Positions 39,873 through 52,262 of a DNA stretch of 64,000 nt are shown here, in pieces. The first letter of the stretch is position 1, and each line of letters starts with the position of its first letter. Source of the DNA: Ignavibacteria bacterium (GTDB lineage Bacteria; Bacteroidota; Ignavibacteria; Tepidaquicellales; Tepidaquicellaceae); contig JADHVP010000001.1 in the NCBI GenBank assembly GCA_016783945.1, forward strand, positions 1 to 64,000, written 5' to 3'. The position numbers and the translations under genes were made by a program. The notes beneath the pieces are model-generated. The model was not told the DNA's origin and ran no database searches. It was given only the letters and a program-made list of their open reading frames with translations.

Positions 39873-41321
39873 TTGTTTATCTTAAACAAAATAATTAAAA
39901 GATTCTCTAAGATAAAAATCGTTTTTTTCTTAGGTGATTGCATAATATTATACTTTGCAATTTTTTTGACTCTAAGTTTTGAATTTAGAGATCACTTATA
40001 TTTCACAAATCCATTTTATAATATCCCCAAACTATTGCAGTTTGGCATAGTACAGATAATAACACTGATTTCATTTAGATATCTTAATCTTTATAAAGAG
40101 AAGAACTTCCTCACGTTTAATAATCAGATTATTCGAATAATTAAAGCTGTTCTTTTTTCTTCTTCAATTTTAATAGTGAGTACATTTTTTATAAAAGAAC
40201 CAGACCTCCAGATCAGTTCGAGATCTCACTTAATTGTCTTTATTGTATTAAGCATAGTTCTTGTATCAATACACCGGATTATCCTGATGAGGCTATATGT
40301 TAAGAATAAATCCGAGGGAATTTTCGATAGAAGAATCCTGGCAATTGGAGCGGGTGAAACCGGGAAAAGGTTTGTAAAAGAGATTAAGGAATTTACAAGT
40401 TTTTTCTACCTTGTAGGATTCTTAGATGAAGATAAAGATAAGGTTGGTTCTGAAATTGAAGGAGTTGAAGTTCTGGGAACAGGAGACGATTTGAGCAGAA
40501 TAATTAGGGAGTACAGGATTGAAGAAATATTTATTACAATTGAATATGTTTCTCATGATAAACTCTTAACCCTTATTGAAATCGCTAAAGATACAAAATG
40601 CCAGGTTAATCTGGTGTCTTCTCATTTTGGAATAGTGGAAAAGAAAGTTGATGTAGTAGAATATAAGGATTTAAAATCTGTACCAGTATATTCAACTATG
40701 ACCCCTGTGTATTCTATGTTTACAAAGAGAATTATTGATATACTTGCTGCTTTTATTGCTATTGTTATTTTATCTCCGTTGTTCGTAGTAATTTCTATTT
40801 TGATTAAGGTTACGTCGAAGGGTTCGATATTTTATAAAACACATGTGATCGGAAAAAATGGGAAGAATTTTGTTTGGTATAAATTTAGAACGATGAAGCA
40901 AGATGGAGATGAAAAAATTCATAAAGAATATCTGACAGAATTAATTACAGAAAATAAACCGGTTGAAAAAATAAAAGATGATCCTCGAATTACTTCAGCA
41001 GGAAAAGTACTACGTAAATATAGTCTGGATGAATTTCCACAACTTTTGAATGTGTTAAAAGGAGATATGAGTTTGATAGGTCCACGACCGTGTCTTCCCT
41101 ATGAATACGAACTTATGGATGATTGGCATAAGAGGAGAACAAAGGTAATTCCTGGATTGACCGGGTTATGGCAGGTTTTCGGGAGGAATAAGCCAGACGT
41201 AAGCTTTAATGATTCATTAATTCTGGATATTTATTATGCCGAAAATTTATCATTTTGGCTTGACCTTAGAATTTTTTTTAAAACAGTGCCCGTAGTCATT
41301 TTTGGTAAAGGCGGGAGCTAA
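39873..41321 (+). CDS. exopolysaccharide initiating sugar transferase (undecaprenyl-phosphate glycosylphosphotransferase)
   Basis: N-terminal TM helices; [38 protein letters not shown]...KFRTMK...[11 protein letters not shown]...[13 protein letters not shown]. Confidence 0.92.
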   Translation: MFILNKIIKRFSKIKIVFFLGDCIILYFAIFLTLSFEFRDHLYFTNPFYNIPKLLQFGIVQIITLISFRYLNLYKEKNFLTFNNQIIRIIKAVLFSSSILIVSTFFIKEPDLQISSRSHLIVFIVLSIVLVSIHRIILMRLYVKNKSEGIFDRRILAIGAGETGKRFVKEIKEFTSFFYLVGFLDEDKDKVGSEIEGVEVLGTGDDLSRIIREYRIEEIFITIEYVSHDKLLTLIEIAKDTKCQVNLVSSHFGIVEKKVDVVEYKDLKSVPVYSTMTPVYSMFTKRIIDILAAFIAIVILSPLFVVISILIKVTSKGSIFYKTHVIGKNGKNFVWYKFRTMKQDGDEKIHKEYLTELITENKPVEKIKDDPRITSAGKVLRKYSLDEFPQLLNVLKGDMSLIGPRPCLPYEYELMDDWHKRRTKVIPGLTGLWQVFGRNKPDVSFNDSLILDIYYAENLSFWLDLRIFFKTVPVVIFGKGGS

Positions 41322-41333
41322 CTAAATAATAAT

Positions 41334-42329
41334 ATGATTAATGTAGGTGTTATAGGTGCCGGTTACTGGGGACCGAATCTGATTAGGAATTTTATCAAGC
41401 ATAATAATGCAAACTTAAAAAAGGTATGTGATCTAAAGGAGGGAAGGTTAGAGTTTATCCGCAAATCATATCCTGACCTTTCTCTTACAAAGGATTCAAA
41501 TGAAATAATAAATAATCCTGGCATAGATGCAGTTGTGATTGCAACCCCTGTAAATACTCACAAAGAGATTGCTATAAAAAGCATTGAAAAAGGCAAGCAT
41601 GTGTTTATAGAAAAGCCTTTGTCAGACAACTATAATGATGCACTTGAAGTTGTTAACTCAGCGGAAAAGAATGACAGGATTCTTGCCGTAGGTCACATAT
41701 TTCAGTTTGCTCCCGCAGTAACAGCGATTAAGAGAGAGATTGAAAACGGGCTTCTCGGAGAACTTTATCATTTTTCTTCTCAAAGAATTAATTTAGGACC
41801 TCCAGAGACAACTGTGGATGTTGTCTGGGATTTGGGATCGCACGATTTGTCCATATTGTTTTATTTGTTCGATGAATATCCTAACTGTGTGAATGCATTT
41901 GGAAGCAGTTATTGGTGGAATGGAATTATTGACAATGCCCATATCTTTCTTGATTTTCCGGGTAAAAGAACAGCTCATATACATCTCAGTTGGTTATCTT
42001 CTAACAAGATTAGGAGTACATCTATATTTGGCAGCGAAGGGAATATTGAATATGATGAGACAAAACCTGACGAGGAAAAGGTAATATTTTACGACAAAGG
42101 AATTGATAGCCGAATTAATGCAAAGGATAGTGATGTGAAAGATCTTAAATATGGAAAGGGTGAAACAAAAAATATTGTCTTTGATAAAGGAGAGCCGTTA
42201 TATCTTGAAGTGGATGCTTTTATTAATGCAATCTTAAAAAATGAGCAACCTATCAATAACGGCATTATCGGATGTGAGGTTGTAAAAGTTTTAGAACAAG
42301 CGAGTAAATCAATAAAATTTAAACAATGA
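41334..42329 (+). CDS. Gfo/Idh/MocA oxidoreductase (WbpB-like)
   Basis: VGVIGAGYWGPNLIRNF...HVFIEKPLSDNYNDALEVV...DLGSHDLSILFYLF. Confidence 0.88.
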   Translation: MINVGVIGAGYWGPNLIRNFIKHNNANLKKVCDLKEGRLEFIRKSYPDLSLTKDSNEIINNPGIDAVVIATPVNTHKEIAIKSIEKGKHVFIEKPLSDNYNDALEVVNSAEKNDRILAVGHIFQFAPAVTAIKREIENGLLGELYHFSSQRINLGPPETTVDVVWDLGSHDLSILFYLFDEYPNCVNAFGSSYWWNGIIDNAHIFLDFPGKRTAHIHLSWLSSNKIRSTSIFGSEGNIEYDETKPDEEKVIFYDKGIDSRINAKDSDVKDLKYGKGETKNIVFDKGEPLYLEVDAFINAILKNEQPINNGIIGCEVVKVLEQASKSIKFKQ

Positions 42330-42910
42330 GTGATAGAGAATACTTTGTTCATGAAAAAGCTCTTTGTGAAACTGGTTCGGTAGGTAAGGGAACAAGGATA
42401 TGGGCTTTTTCTCACGTAATGGAAAATGTTGTGATCGGAAAAGATTGCAATATAGGCGGGCATGTTTTTGTAGAGTCTGGCGTGAAGATCGGTAATAACG
42501 TAACTGTGAAGAACGGTATTTCAATATGGGAAGGTGTTGAAATAGAAGATGATGTGTTTTTAGGTCCTAACTGTGTTCTGACGAATGATCTTCTCCCAAG
42601 GAGTAAACTTTATCATGCTGAGAACGTGAAAACCTTTATTAAAAAAGGTTCAAGCATCGGAGCGAATGCAACTATTTTATGCGGTATAACATTAGGTGAA
42701 TATTGTATGATAGGAGCGGGTGCTGTTGTTACAAAAAGTGTATCACCTTTTTCACTCGTTGTGGGTAATCCGGCAAGGTTTAAATATTTTGTTTCGATTA
42801 AGGGGGATAAGCTTGTGTTCGATAAAGAAAATATTGCTTTAGATTCTGACAATAATAAGTATAAATTGGCAATGGATGGAACTGTTCAATTGCTATCTTA
42901 TACAACATAA
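42326..42910 (+). CDS. hexapeptide N-acetyltransferase (WbpD-like)
   Basis: GKGTRIWAFSHVMENVVIGKDCNIGGHVFVESGVKIGNNVTVKNGISIWEGVEIEDDVFLGPNCVLTND. Confidence 0.88.
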   Translation: MSDREYFVHEKALCETGSVGKGTRIWAFSHVMENVVIGKDCNIGGHVFVESGVKIGNNVTVKNGISIWEGVEIEDDVFLGPNCVLTNDLLPRSKLYHAENVKTFIKKGSSIGANATILCGITLGEYCMIGAGAVVTKSVSPFSLVVGNPARFKYFVSIKGDKLVFDKENIALDSDNNKYKLAMDGTVQLLSYTT

Positions 42911-42936
42911 TTTTTAATATCTCTTTAAAATAATAA

Positions 42937-44049
42937 ATGTCATTAGTATTAGTAACAGGTGGAGCCGGGTTTATCGGTTCTCACACAGTTGATAGATTAA
43001 TTGGCGAAGGTTTTGATGTAAGAATACTCGACAACCTGCAGAAGCCTGTACATTTAAAAGGTAAGCCGGAGTATCTTAATTCAAAAGCAGAATTCATTAA
43101 AGGAGACGTTCGCAACAAGGACATTCTCAAGAGTTCTCTGAAAGATGTCGAGTATGTTTATCATTTTGCGGCATACCAGGATTATTTAACAGACTTTTCA
43201 AACTTTTTTTATACAAATGCGGTAAGTACAGCCTTATTATTTGAAATTATTGTAGAGAACAAGCTACCTATTAAAAAGATTGTTGTTGCATCCTCACAGT
43301 TTGTACAGGGAGAAGGATTATATAAAAGAAAAGATAACACAATAGCTGCTCCTGATTTGAGGTCTGTATCCCAATTAGAAAAAGGTGATTGGGAATGGAA
43401 AGATGAATGCGATGAATTAATGCAATGGCAGTGGACTCCAGAATCTCACGCAAATCCTCCGAATGCTTATGCTATGTCAAAATATTCACAGGAAATGCAG
43501 ACTATTAAGTTTGGAAAACGTTATGAAATTCCGAGTGTTGCATTAAGATACTCTATTGTTCAAGGTTCAAGGCAGTCATTTTATAATGCATACAGTGGAG
43601 CCTGCCGTATTTTTTCATTGAGTTATTTTTTTAATAAAGCTCCTGTCATTTATGAAGATGGGAATCAGTTAAGAGATTTTGTAAATATTCATGATGTTGT
43701 TGATACAAACTTGTTGGTATTAAATGATGATAGAACAAGTTTTGATATCTTCAACGTTGGAGGGGGAAACGCTTATTCTATTAAAGAATTTGATAGAATA
43801 GTTGCAAAAGTTTTTAACAAGGAGCACCTTACACCCAATATCCCAGGTGAGTTTCGGCTTGGAGATACGAGGAATGCTTGTTCAGATATTTCTAAATTGA
43901 AGTCACTCGGATGGAGTCCGCATCACACTGCCGAAGAGAGTGTGAATGAATACAGAGAGTATCTTGAATCCCAATCAAATGTTGAAGACATTCTTGATTA
44001 TGTAAAAAAAACAATGAAGGAAATGAATGTAGTTAAGAAAGTAAAATGA
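42937..44049 (+). CDS. NAD-dependent epimerase/dehydratase
   Basis: VLVTGGAGFIGSHTVDRLI...YAMSKYSQEM...RDFVNIHDVVDTN. Confidence 0.9.
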   Translation: MSLVLVTGGAGFIGSHTVDRLIGEGFDVRILDNLQKPVHLKGKPEYLNSKAEFIKGDVRNKDILKSSLKDVEYVYHFAAYQDYLTDFSNFFYTNAVSTALLFEIIVENKLPIKKIVVASSQFVQGEGLYKRKDNTIAAPDLRSVSQLEKGDWEWKDECDELMQWQWTPESHANPPNAYAMSKYSQEMQTIKFGKRYEIPSVALRYSIVQGSRQSFYNAYSGACRIFSLSYFFNKAPVIYEDGNQLRDFVNIHDVVDTNLLVLNDDRTSFDIFNVGGGNAYSIKEFDRIVAKVFNKEHLTPNIPGEFRLGDTRNACSDISKLKSLGWSPHHTAEESVNEYREYLESQSNVEDILDYVKKTMKEMNVVKKVK

Positions 44050-44100
44050 TTGTATTAATAAAATTGTGTATCTTTATTTTTTATTTAAAACCATTCTAGA

Positions 44101-45090
44101 ATGATAATTTCACAAACTCCTTTACGGATAAGCTTATTGGGAGGGGGTACTGATTTAAAAGAATATTATAAAATAAGAGATGGCTTTGTTGTTAGCACAG
44201 CAATCGACAAATATGTATTTATAATTGTTAAAGAGAGATTCGATGACCTGATTTACGTTAATTATTCGAGCAAAGAAAGAACAGATTCGCCTTTAAAAAT
44301 AAAACACGATCTTGTAAAGGAAGCATTACTAAAAACAGGAGTGAATAAAGGCGTTGAGATAACTATGCTGGCTGATATTCCATCTGAAGGATCAGGTCTT
44401 GGGTCTTCAAGTAGTCTGTTAGTAGGTTTATTAAATGCTTTATATATGTATCAAGGTATACAGGTAACTGCTGAGAGACTTGCAAAAGAAGCATGCGATA
44501 TAGAAATTAATAAATGTAAAAAACCAATCGGTAAACAAGATCAATACATTGCAGCTTATGGAGGACTCTGCTCTTTTAAATTTAAAAAGACCGGACAAGT
44601 CGAAGCTAAAAGATTAAATCTAACAGAATCAGAAGGCAGAGTACTGGGATCTAACATGTTACTTTTTTATACAGGCATCACGAGGCAATCATCAGAAATA
44701 CTAACTGAACAGCGTGCTAAAACTAAAAATATGATTACGGAGTTGAATCTAATAAAATCATTAGCTGAACAAGCTGTTGTTGCGATCAATTCGAAAAAGT
44801 ATGATAAGATCGGTACACTATTAAGAAAAAATTGGAAATACAAAAAAAAATTATCTAAAAATATTTCCAATACGTTTATCGATGAAATGTATTCGAAAGC
44901 TTTGAAAGCCGGTGCACTCGGAGGGAAAATATCTGGAGCGGGTGGTGGTGGATTTTTACTTTTATATTGTAAAAGAGAGGATCAGAATAATATCAGAAAA
45001 GCTATGAAAGGTTATAGAGAAATGCCATTCTTATTAGAGAAGGATGGCTCAAAAATTATATTTAATTACAGGAGGTACTCATGGAAGTAA
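44101..45090 (+). CDS. GHMP kinase (HddA-like), second copy
   Basis: IISQTPLRISLLGGGTDLKEYY...PSEGSGLGSSSSLLVGLLNAL...GGKISGAGGGGFLLLY. Confidence 0.87.
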   Translation: MIISQTPLRISLLGGGTDLKEYYKIRDGFVVSTAIDKYVFIIVKERFDDLIYVNYSSKERTDSPLKIKHDLVKEALLKTGVNKGVEITMLADIPSEGSGLGSSSSLLVGLLNALYMYQGIQVTAERLAKEACDIEINKCKKPIGKQDQYIAAYGGLCSFKFKKTGQVEAKRLNLTESEGRVLGSNMLLFYTGITRQSSEILTEQRAKTKNMITELNLIKSLAEQAVVAINSKKYDKIGTLLRKNWKYKKKLSKNISNTFIDEMYSKALKAGALGGKISGAGGGGFLLLYCKREDQNNIRKAMKGYREMPFLLEKDGSKIIFNYRRYSWK

Positions 45091-45671
45091 AAGAATACCT
45101 GGGAAATGTTAAAAAGGTTTTTGATGAAATTGATAAGACGGAAGTCGAAACAATGCTCCATCATATTTTAGAAGCCTACAACAATAGAAAAATGATATTT
45201 GTAATAGGCAATGGCGGTTCTGCTGCTAATGCCTCTCATTTTGCCGAAGACCTTTCGAAAGGTGTTATAACCGATCAAAATGTTGAAAAGAGAATACGTG
45301 CAATCAGTCTTGCTGATAATGTCCCATTTATAACGGCATCAGCAAATGACAGCGGGTATGAAAACATTTTTGTTTCACAGTTGATTACTTTTGCTAATCC
45401 AGATGATTACTTGATAGCGATAAGTGGTTCAGGAAATAGCAAAAATATTATTAAGGCAGTAGAATATTCCAAGATAAGAAGAATTAATGTTATTGGTGTA
45501 ACCGGGTATGATGGGGGAAAACTTAAAGACTTATGTGATATATCAGTTCACGTTCCTTTGCATGAAATGTGCACCGTAGAAAGTATACATTCAATAATCT
45601 TTCATTATATCACAGGTCATCTGCGTGAAGTAATAACAGGTGAAAAATTCAGTGCACCAAGTTTTCATTAA
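45081..45671 (+). CDS. gmhA: SIS-domain phosphoheptose isomerase-like (GmhA family)
   Basis: FVIGNGGSAANASHFAEDLSKGV...ISGSGNSKNIIKAVEYSK. Confidence 0.82.
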   Translation: MEVKEYLGNVKKVFDEIDKTEVETMLHHILEAYNNRKMIFVIGNGGSAANASHFAEDLSKGVITDQNVEKRIRAISLADNVPFITASANDSGYENIFVSQLITFANPDDYLIAISGSGNSKNIIKAVEYSKIRRINVIGVTGYDGGKLKDLCDISVHVPLHEMCTVESIHSIIFHYITGHLREVITGEKFSAPSFH

Positions 45672-45688
45672 GAATTGAGGTTTAGAGT

Positions 45689-47491
45689 TTATCTAATAAA
45701 GAAATATCTTGCTTCTGGATGATGTAGAATGATCGCATTAGTTGATTGTTCAGGCACCATTTGAAATTCTTCTGTTAATGTTATACCAATCCTTTCGGGT
45801 TTTAAAATTTCAAACAACTGTTTGTTGTCTTCAAGATTAGGACATGCGGGGTAACCAAAGGAATACCTTGATCCCTGGTATCCCTGCTGGAACAACTTTT
45901 TAATATCTTCAGAATCCTTAGATTGAATGTTTAACTCTTTTCGAATTATTTTATGCCAGTACTCAGCGAGAGCTTCAGCCGTCTCGACAGAGAAGCCATG
46001 AAAATAAAGATATTCCTGGTATTTATTTTCTTCAAAAAGTTTTTGAGAATATGTTGTTGCATCTTCTCCCACAGTAACAATTTGAAAAGCCACGACGTCT
46101 ATCAAACCCGAGTCTTTTAATTTAAAGAAGTCGCTTATACATAGATGCTTTTCACTTTTTTGTCTTGGAAATTTAAACCTGTGCCATTCTTCAAATGCAT
46201 CTGCTTTAATGCTTTTGTTTAATTCTGTTGGTTGAATATTATTCCATTTTGAATGTAAGTATTCTTCATCTACGATTTTTGGTTTTAAAATAATCAAATC
46301 ATCTACGTCAGATTGACAGGGGAAATATCCGTAAATTAATTTTGGGACAAATAATTTTTCGCTTTCTGCTTTTAGTTTTAACTCTTCGAATTTAGGATAA
46401 ATTTCTTTTTTTAATAATTCTTTGTAAGTATTATCTGATTTTGATTTATCTTTGAATACTTTCCAACCCCCTTTAAACAAAGCTGTTTCGTTTATATAAG
46501 CATATACGTTTTCTAAGGAAATGCTATCAACTATTTTACTACCAAAGAATGGGGGAGTTGGTATTGGAGCATTTGTCGAAATAGTAGATTTAGTAATCGT
46601 TCTATGGGTATTAGCCTCTTCGGATACAGTTTGTTTTGACTTTGTATCCTTATCGTCTGAAATATCTACTCCTGTTTCTTTTGTTTGATTTCTGGGATCA
46701 GAATAAATTTTTAAATCGGGTTTTTCACCTTTCTTTTTAAAATCCAATATTTCTTCAATGTATTTGAGACCATCAAATGCATCGTTAGCATAATATACAT
46801 CTCCTTTAAAAATTTTTCTAAGGTCTCCTTCTACGTATCTTTTTGTTAAGGCTGCTCCACCGAGAATGACGGGTACATCGTAATTCCTTTGATTCATCAA
46901 TTCAAGATTATCCTTCATAATTGCGGTTGACTTAACGAGTAATCCACTCATTCCAATTGCATCTGCCTTTTGTTCGTCATAAGCGAAAAGCATCGTTTCG
47001 ATAGGACATTTGATGCCTAAATTTATTACATTGTATCCATTATTTGTTAAAATGATGTCAACAAGGTTTTTACCAATATCATGAACATCTCCCTTAACAG
47101 TTGCCAGTATGAGAGTTCCCTTTGAACTTTCTCCCTCAACTTTGTCTATGAATGGTTCAAGATGTTTTACAGCTGCTTTCATGCATTCAGCAGATTGAAG
47201 AACAAAAGGGAGTTGCATTTGCCCAGAGCCAAACAAAACTCCAACGACTTTCATACCCCCCAGCAGAATTTCATTTATTATGTTTAGAGCATCATATTTT
47301 TTTAAAGCTTCATCAAGATCTGATTCGATGCCAACTTTATCACCATCAATGATTCTATGTTTTAATTTGTCTTCAATTGATATAACTCTTTTTTTCTTTA
47401 TTACTTCATCAGTATCAATTTTCCCTTTATAATAAGACATTAACTCAATTAGTGGATCGTATGTGCATTTACGCTTTTTTTCTTCGGGCAT
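45689..47491 (-). CDS. methionine synthase C-terminal module (cap + B12-binding + AdoMet activation domains)
   Basis: TLILATVKGDVHDIGKNLVDIILTNNGYNVINLG (B12 DxHxxG) plus GSRYSFGYPACPNLEDNKQLFEIL (activation domain); no homocysteine or folate domains. Confidence 0.85.
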   Translation of the reverse strand: MPEEKKRKCTYDPLIELMSYYKGKIDTDEVIKKKRVISIEDKLKHRIIDGDKVGIESDLDEALKKYDALNIINEILLGGMKVVGVLFGSGQMQLPFVLQSAECMKAAVKHLEPFIDKVEGESSKGTLILATVKGDVHDIGKNLVDIILTNNGYNVINLGIKCPIETMLFAYDEQKADAIGMSGLLVKSTAIMKDNLELMNQRNYDVPVILGGAALTKRYVEGDLRKIFKGDVYYANDAFDGLKYIEEILDFKKKGEKPDLKIYSDPRNQTKETGVDISDDKDTKSKQTVSEEANTHRTITKSTISTNAPIPTPPFFGSKIVDSISLENVYAYINETALFKGGWKVFKDKSKSDNTYKELLKKEIYPKFEELKLKAESEKLFVPKLIYGYFPCQSDVDDLIILKPKIVDEEYLHSKWNNIQPTELNKSIKADAFEEWHRFKFPRQKSEKHLCISDFFKLKDSGLIDVVAFQIVTVGEDATTYSQKLFEENKYQEYLYFHGFSVETAEALAEYWHKIIRKELNIQSKDSEDIKKLFQQGYQGSRYSFGYPACPNLEDNKQLFEILKPERIGITLTEEFQMVPEQSTNAIILHHPEARYFFIR

Positions 47492-47577
47492 TAGTATTTT
47501 TTAATTAAAAAAAGCATAGATAAAATATTTAATCTATGCTTCAAATAAAATGGAAAATATACAAATCCTCTATAAAC

Positions 47578-50007
47578 TTAGCTCCTCATAAAAATATTTT
47601 CTCTAAGTTTTTGTAAAAAGAAAAGACTTAAGGAACCGATTATGCTGACTATAAAAATTATTAACCAGTATTCTGGAGAGACGTAATTAATTTCATAAAA
47701 GACTTTTATTAAATTAAAAATAGAAAAGTCAATTTTTATAAAAGCAAAAAACATATATAAAGAAATCAGCATAAGACCGTATATGAAATAGAATTTTGTT
47801 CTTTCAACCGCACTGATTGCCACTGTAATAAAATTTGCTACAGAGATAAAAATCATTATTGTAACCATAATCATTTCAAGGTCAAGCTCAGTTGGGTGAA
47901 AGAGTTTTTGCGTCAGGTAGTAACCGAAGTAACCACCCGATATAATTATCGCAGCGGAGATTGATATAAAAGAAAATATATCTTTTAGAAAATTTTTACA
48001 TTTGCTTATATCTTGGTTTTTTAAAGCTATAACCAATGCTGGTAGTCCTATAGCAAATATGTTAAGTAATGCGACTCTTCGTGGTGTAAGTGGGAAATCA
48101 AATAGAAATATTAGTGACACAAGACTCAAATATATAACCATAAAATTTTTGGTGAGAAATAGTTTTGCGACGGAATTGACAGTATTAACTATTTTGTTAC
48201 CTTCGTTAAATATTTGAGGTAGAAGTGAGAATTTATTTTTTAGTAGCACAATATCTGCAACTTCTTTTGTGATTGCGCTTCCCTCTTCCATAGCAATTCC
48301 CATGTCAGACTCTTTTATTGCCGGCAGGTCGTTCACACCATCGCCGATCATTGCTGTGTAAACTTTCTGTTTACGTAAAGATTTTATTATCCTTAGCTTG
48401 TGCTCGGGTTTCAATCTACCAAATATGGATTTATTATTTACGGCTGATTTAAACTCAGTATCGCTGAGTGAATCCAAATCATTTCCTGAAATAACATCAT
48501 CATTATTTATTTCCCACCCAATCTCTTTAACTACAGCCAATATAGACTCTGTAGAATCACCGGACAGAATTTTAAAATTAATTCCGTTATCCTTGAAGAG
48601 TTCGATTGCTTCGAAGACATCGCTTCTTATAGTATCAGAAATTGATACGATGCATACAGGTTCTATACTTATTGCTTTTGAATCTTTTCGAATGCTTTCA
48701 ATTGAATCTATGTTTTGAACTTTTCCAAAAAGAAGATTTCTGTATAAACTCAAATTACTTTCTTCATAATTATTAACTATATTTTCCGTTAAGTTATTTT
48801 TAACCTGATCAAGTAAAATATCGTAAGCTCCGAATACGAAATATTCTTCTTTATTATCAATTCTCATTTTAATGACACTCATCTTTGTAGAGGAATCGAA
48901 TGGCATTTCATCAATGTATTCCGCTGTTTCAAAATAATCAAAATTTTCTAATGCTCTTATGGTTGCGTTTTTTTCAGTTGACTGTTTGCAGTATGTTCCC
49001 AAAAGCTTTTCAATATTTGAATCTGAAAAATTATTTGAAAGATTTGTGACCTTGTGAACTTTTAATTTATTCTCTGTTAATGTTCCTGTTTTATCCATAC
49101 AAACAATCTGAACATTTGAAAAGGATTCGATTGCATTTAAACGTTGAACAATTGCTCCAATCTTACTAATCCTGTAAACCCCAAGAGCAAATGTAACTGA
49201 AGCAAATAATACGAGACCCTGAGGTACTAAAGAGATTAAAATGGTTGCAATTTTTCTAATGAAATCTACGTCTGTTAATCCGGTTACTCTTGATTGGTCA
49301 AATAAAACTTCCAGCAAAACTAGTATAAGAGCAACTCCGAACATTACTTTAAGAATTAAATTTATCTTCTTTTGTAATGGAGTAAGAATGAATTTAAATT
49401 TTTTTGCCAGGTTTGTTACTGAATATGCATAACTTTGTTCACCAATTTTTTCTGCTTTGAAATAACCTCCTCCAGAAACACAGAAACTTCCTGATAATAT
49501 TTCATCACCTGCAGCTTTGATAACCGGAATTGATTCACCCGTAAGTAAGGATTCATCTATTTCGAAATAATTAGCATAAATAACTTTTCCATCAACAACT
49601 GCCTGGTCTCCTCTGCTTAATTTGATAATATCATCTACCACAATATCTGCTTGCTCTATGAGTTCTTCATTATCTTCTCGAATAACACAAACCTGTCTTT
49701 TCAAGAGTAGATTGACTTTGTCAAGAGCTCTTTTAGATTTAATCTCCTGGAATATAGCAATAAATGTATTCGTAATACCGATTGTGAAAATACCGATTGA
49801 ATCTAATAATAATCTTACGTCGTTGTATTTAAAATAAAAGAAAAGAACGAACAAAATTATTCCAAATATTATGAAATTGAAGAGAGAGAAAATGTTCTCT
49901 ACGAATATTTCACTGAGAGTTTTTGTTTTAGGTTTGGAAGCTTTATTGCTTAGACCTTTAGAGATTCTTTCATCAACCTCTTTATTTGTTAATCCTTTTA
50001 TTTCCAA
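47578..50007 (-). CDS. HAD-IC family P-type cation ATPase
   Basis: DKTGTLTENKLKVHKV; LLTGESIPVIK; AMIGDGVNDLPAIKESDMGIAM. Confidence 0.92.
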   Translation of the reverse strand: MEIKGLTNKEVDERISKGLSNKASKPKTKTLSEIFVENIFSLFNFIIFGIILFVLFFYFKYNDVRLLLDSIGIFTIGITNTFIAIFQEIKSKRALDKVNLLLKRQVCVIREDNEELIEQADIVVDDIIKLSRGDQAVVDGKVIYANYFEIDESLLTGESIPVIKAAGDEILSGSFCVSGGGYFKAEKIGEQSYAYSVTNLAKKFKFILTPLQKKINLILKVMFGVALILVLLEVLFDQSRVTGLTDVDFIRKIATILISLVPQGLVLFASVTFALGVYRISKIGAIVQRLNAIESFSNVQIVCMDKTGTLTENKLKVHKVTNLSNNFSDSNIEKLLGTYCKQSTEKNATIRALENFDYFETAEYIDEMPFDSSTKMSVIKMRIDNKEEYFVFGAYDILLDQVKNNLTENIVNNYEESNLSLYRNLLFGKVQNIDSIESIRKDSKAISIEPVCIVSISDTIRSDVFEAIELFKDNGINFKILSGDSTESILAVVKEIGWEINNDDVISGNDLDSLSDTEFKSAVNNKSIFGRLKPEHKLRIIKSLRKQKVYTAMIGDGVNDLPAIKESDMGIAMEEGSAITKEVADIVLLKNKFSLLPQIFNEGNKIVNTVNSVAKLFLTKNFMVIYLSLVSLIFLFDFPLTPRRVALLNIFAIGLPALVIALKNQDISKCKNFLKDIFSFISISAAIIISGGYFGYYLTQKLFHPTELDLEMIMVTIMIFISVANFITVAISAVERTKFYFIYGLMLISLYMFFAFIKIDFSIFNLIKVFYEINYVSPEYWLIIFIVSIIGSLSLFFLQKLRENIFMRS

Positions 50008-50113
50008 ATTTATTTTGGAGATTTAAGTTATGATAAAATGTAACCTAAGGTAATAGTTTATAAAATGATTTTGAGAAATGAAATAAAAAATATAATCAGT
50101 CCATAATTGAAAA

Positions 50114-51736
<1,623 letters not shown>

Positions 51737-51770
51737 TTATTTTTTCTTTCTAAAAAGTTTGTTATCAATT

Positions 51771-52262
51771 TTATATAACCTTTGCATAAACCTTCGAATC
51801 AAAAAATTTATTTCCTTTTTTATGGCACTTTTTGAGAAGTCCTTCATACACAAACCCTGTTTTTATAAGTACATTCTGCGATTTAATGTTTTCTTCAAAT
51901 GCATAGGCAAATACTCTTGTTAGTTTTAAATCTTTGAAAGCAAATTCGATAATTTTATTGATTGCTTCAAACATATATCTTTTACCCCAATAAGGTTCAC
52001 CAAGCCAATAACCTAATTCAGCAGAATGTTCAAATTTTTTGTGTAAGCTTATTCCCCCAATATGTTCTTCTTCGTTTTCAATTGCAAACAAAAAATCTTT
52101 TTTATTATTCCTAACATCTTTACAATGATTTATCCACCATTTCGCATCTTTCTTTGTGTATGGATAGGGAACCATTACTAACCAATCTGAAACATTTTTG
52201 TTATTTAACAGATTTATCAGCGAATCAATGTGTTTATTGGAATAGTTTACAAGTTCGATCAA
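51771..52262 (-). CDS. GNAT acetyltransferase (RimJ/RimL-like)
   Basis: HIGGISLHKKFEHSAELGYWLGEPYWGKRYMFEAINKIIEFAFKDLKLTRVFAYAFEENIKSQNVLIKTGF. Confidence 0.85.
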   Translation of the reverse strand: MIELVNYSNKHIDSLINLLNNKNVSDWLVMVPYPYTKKDAKWWINHCKDVRNNKKDFLFAIENEEEHIGGISLHKKFEHSAELGYWLGEPYWGKRYMFEAINKIIEFAFKDLKLTRVFAYAFEENIKSQNVLIKTGFVYEGLLKKCHKKGNKFFDSKVYAKVI

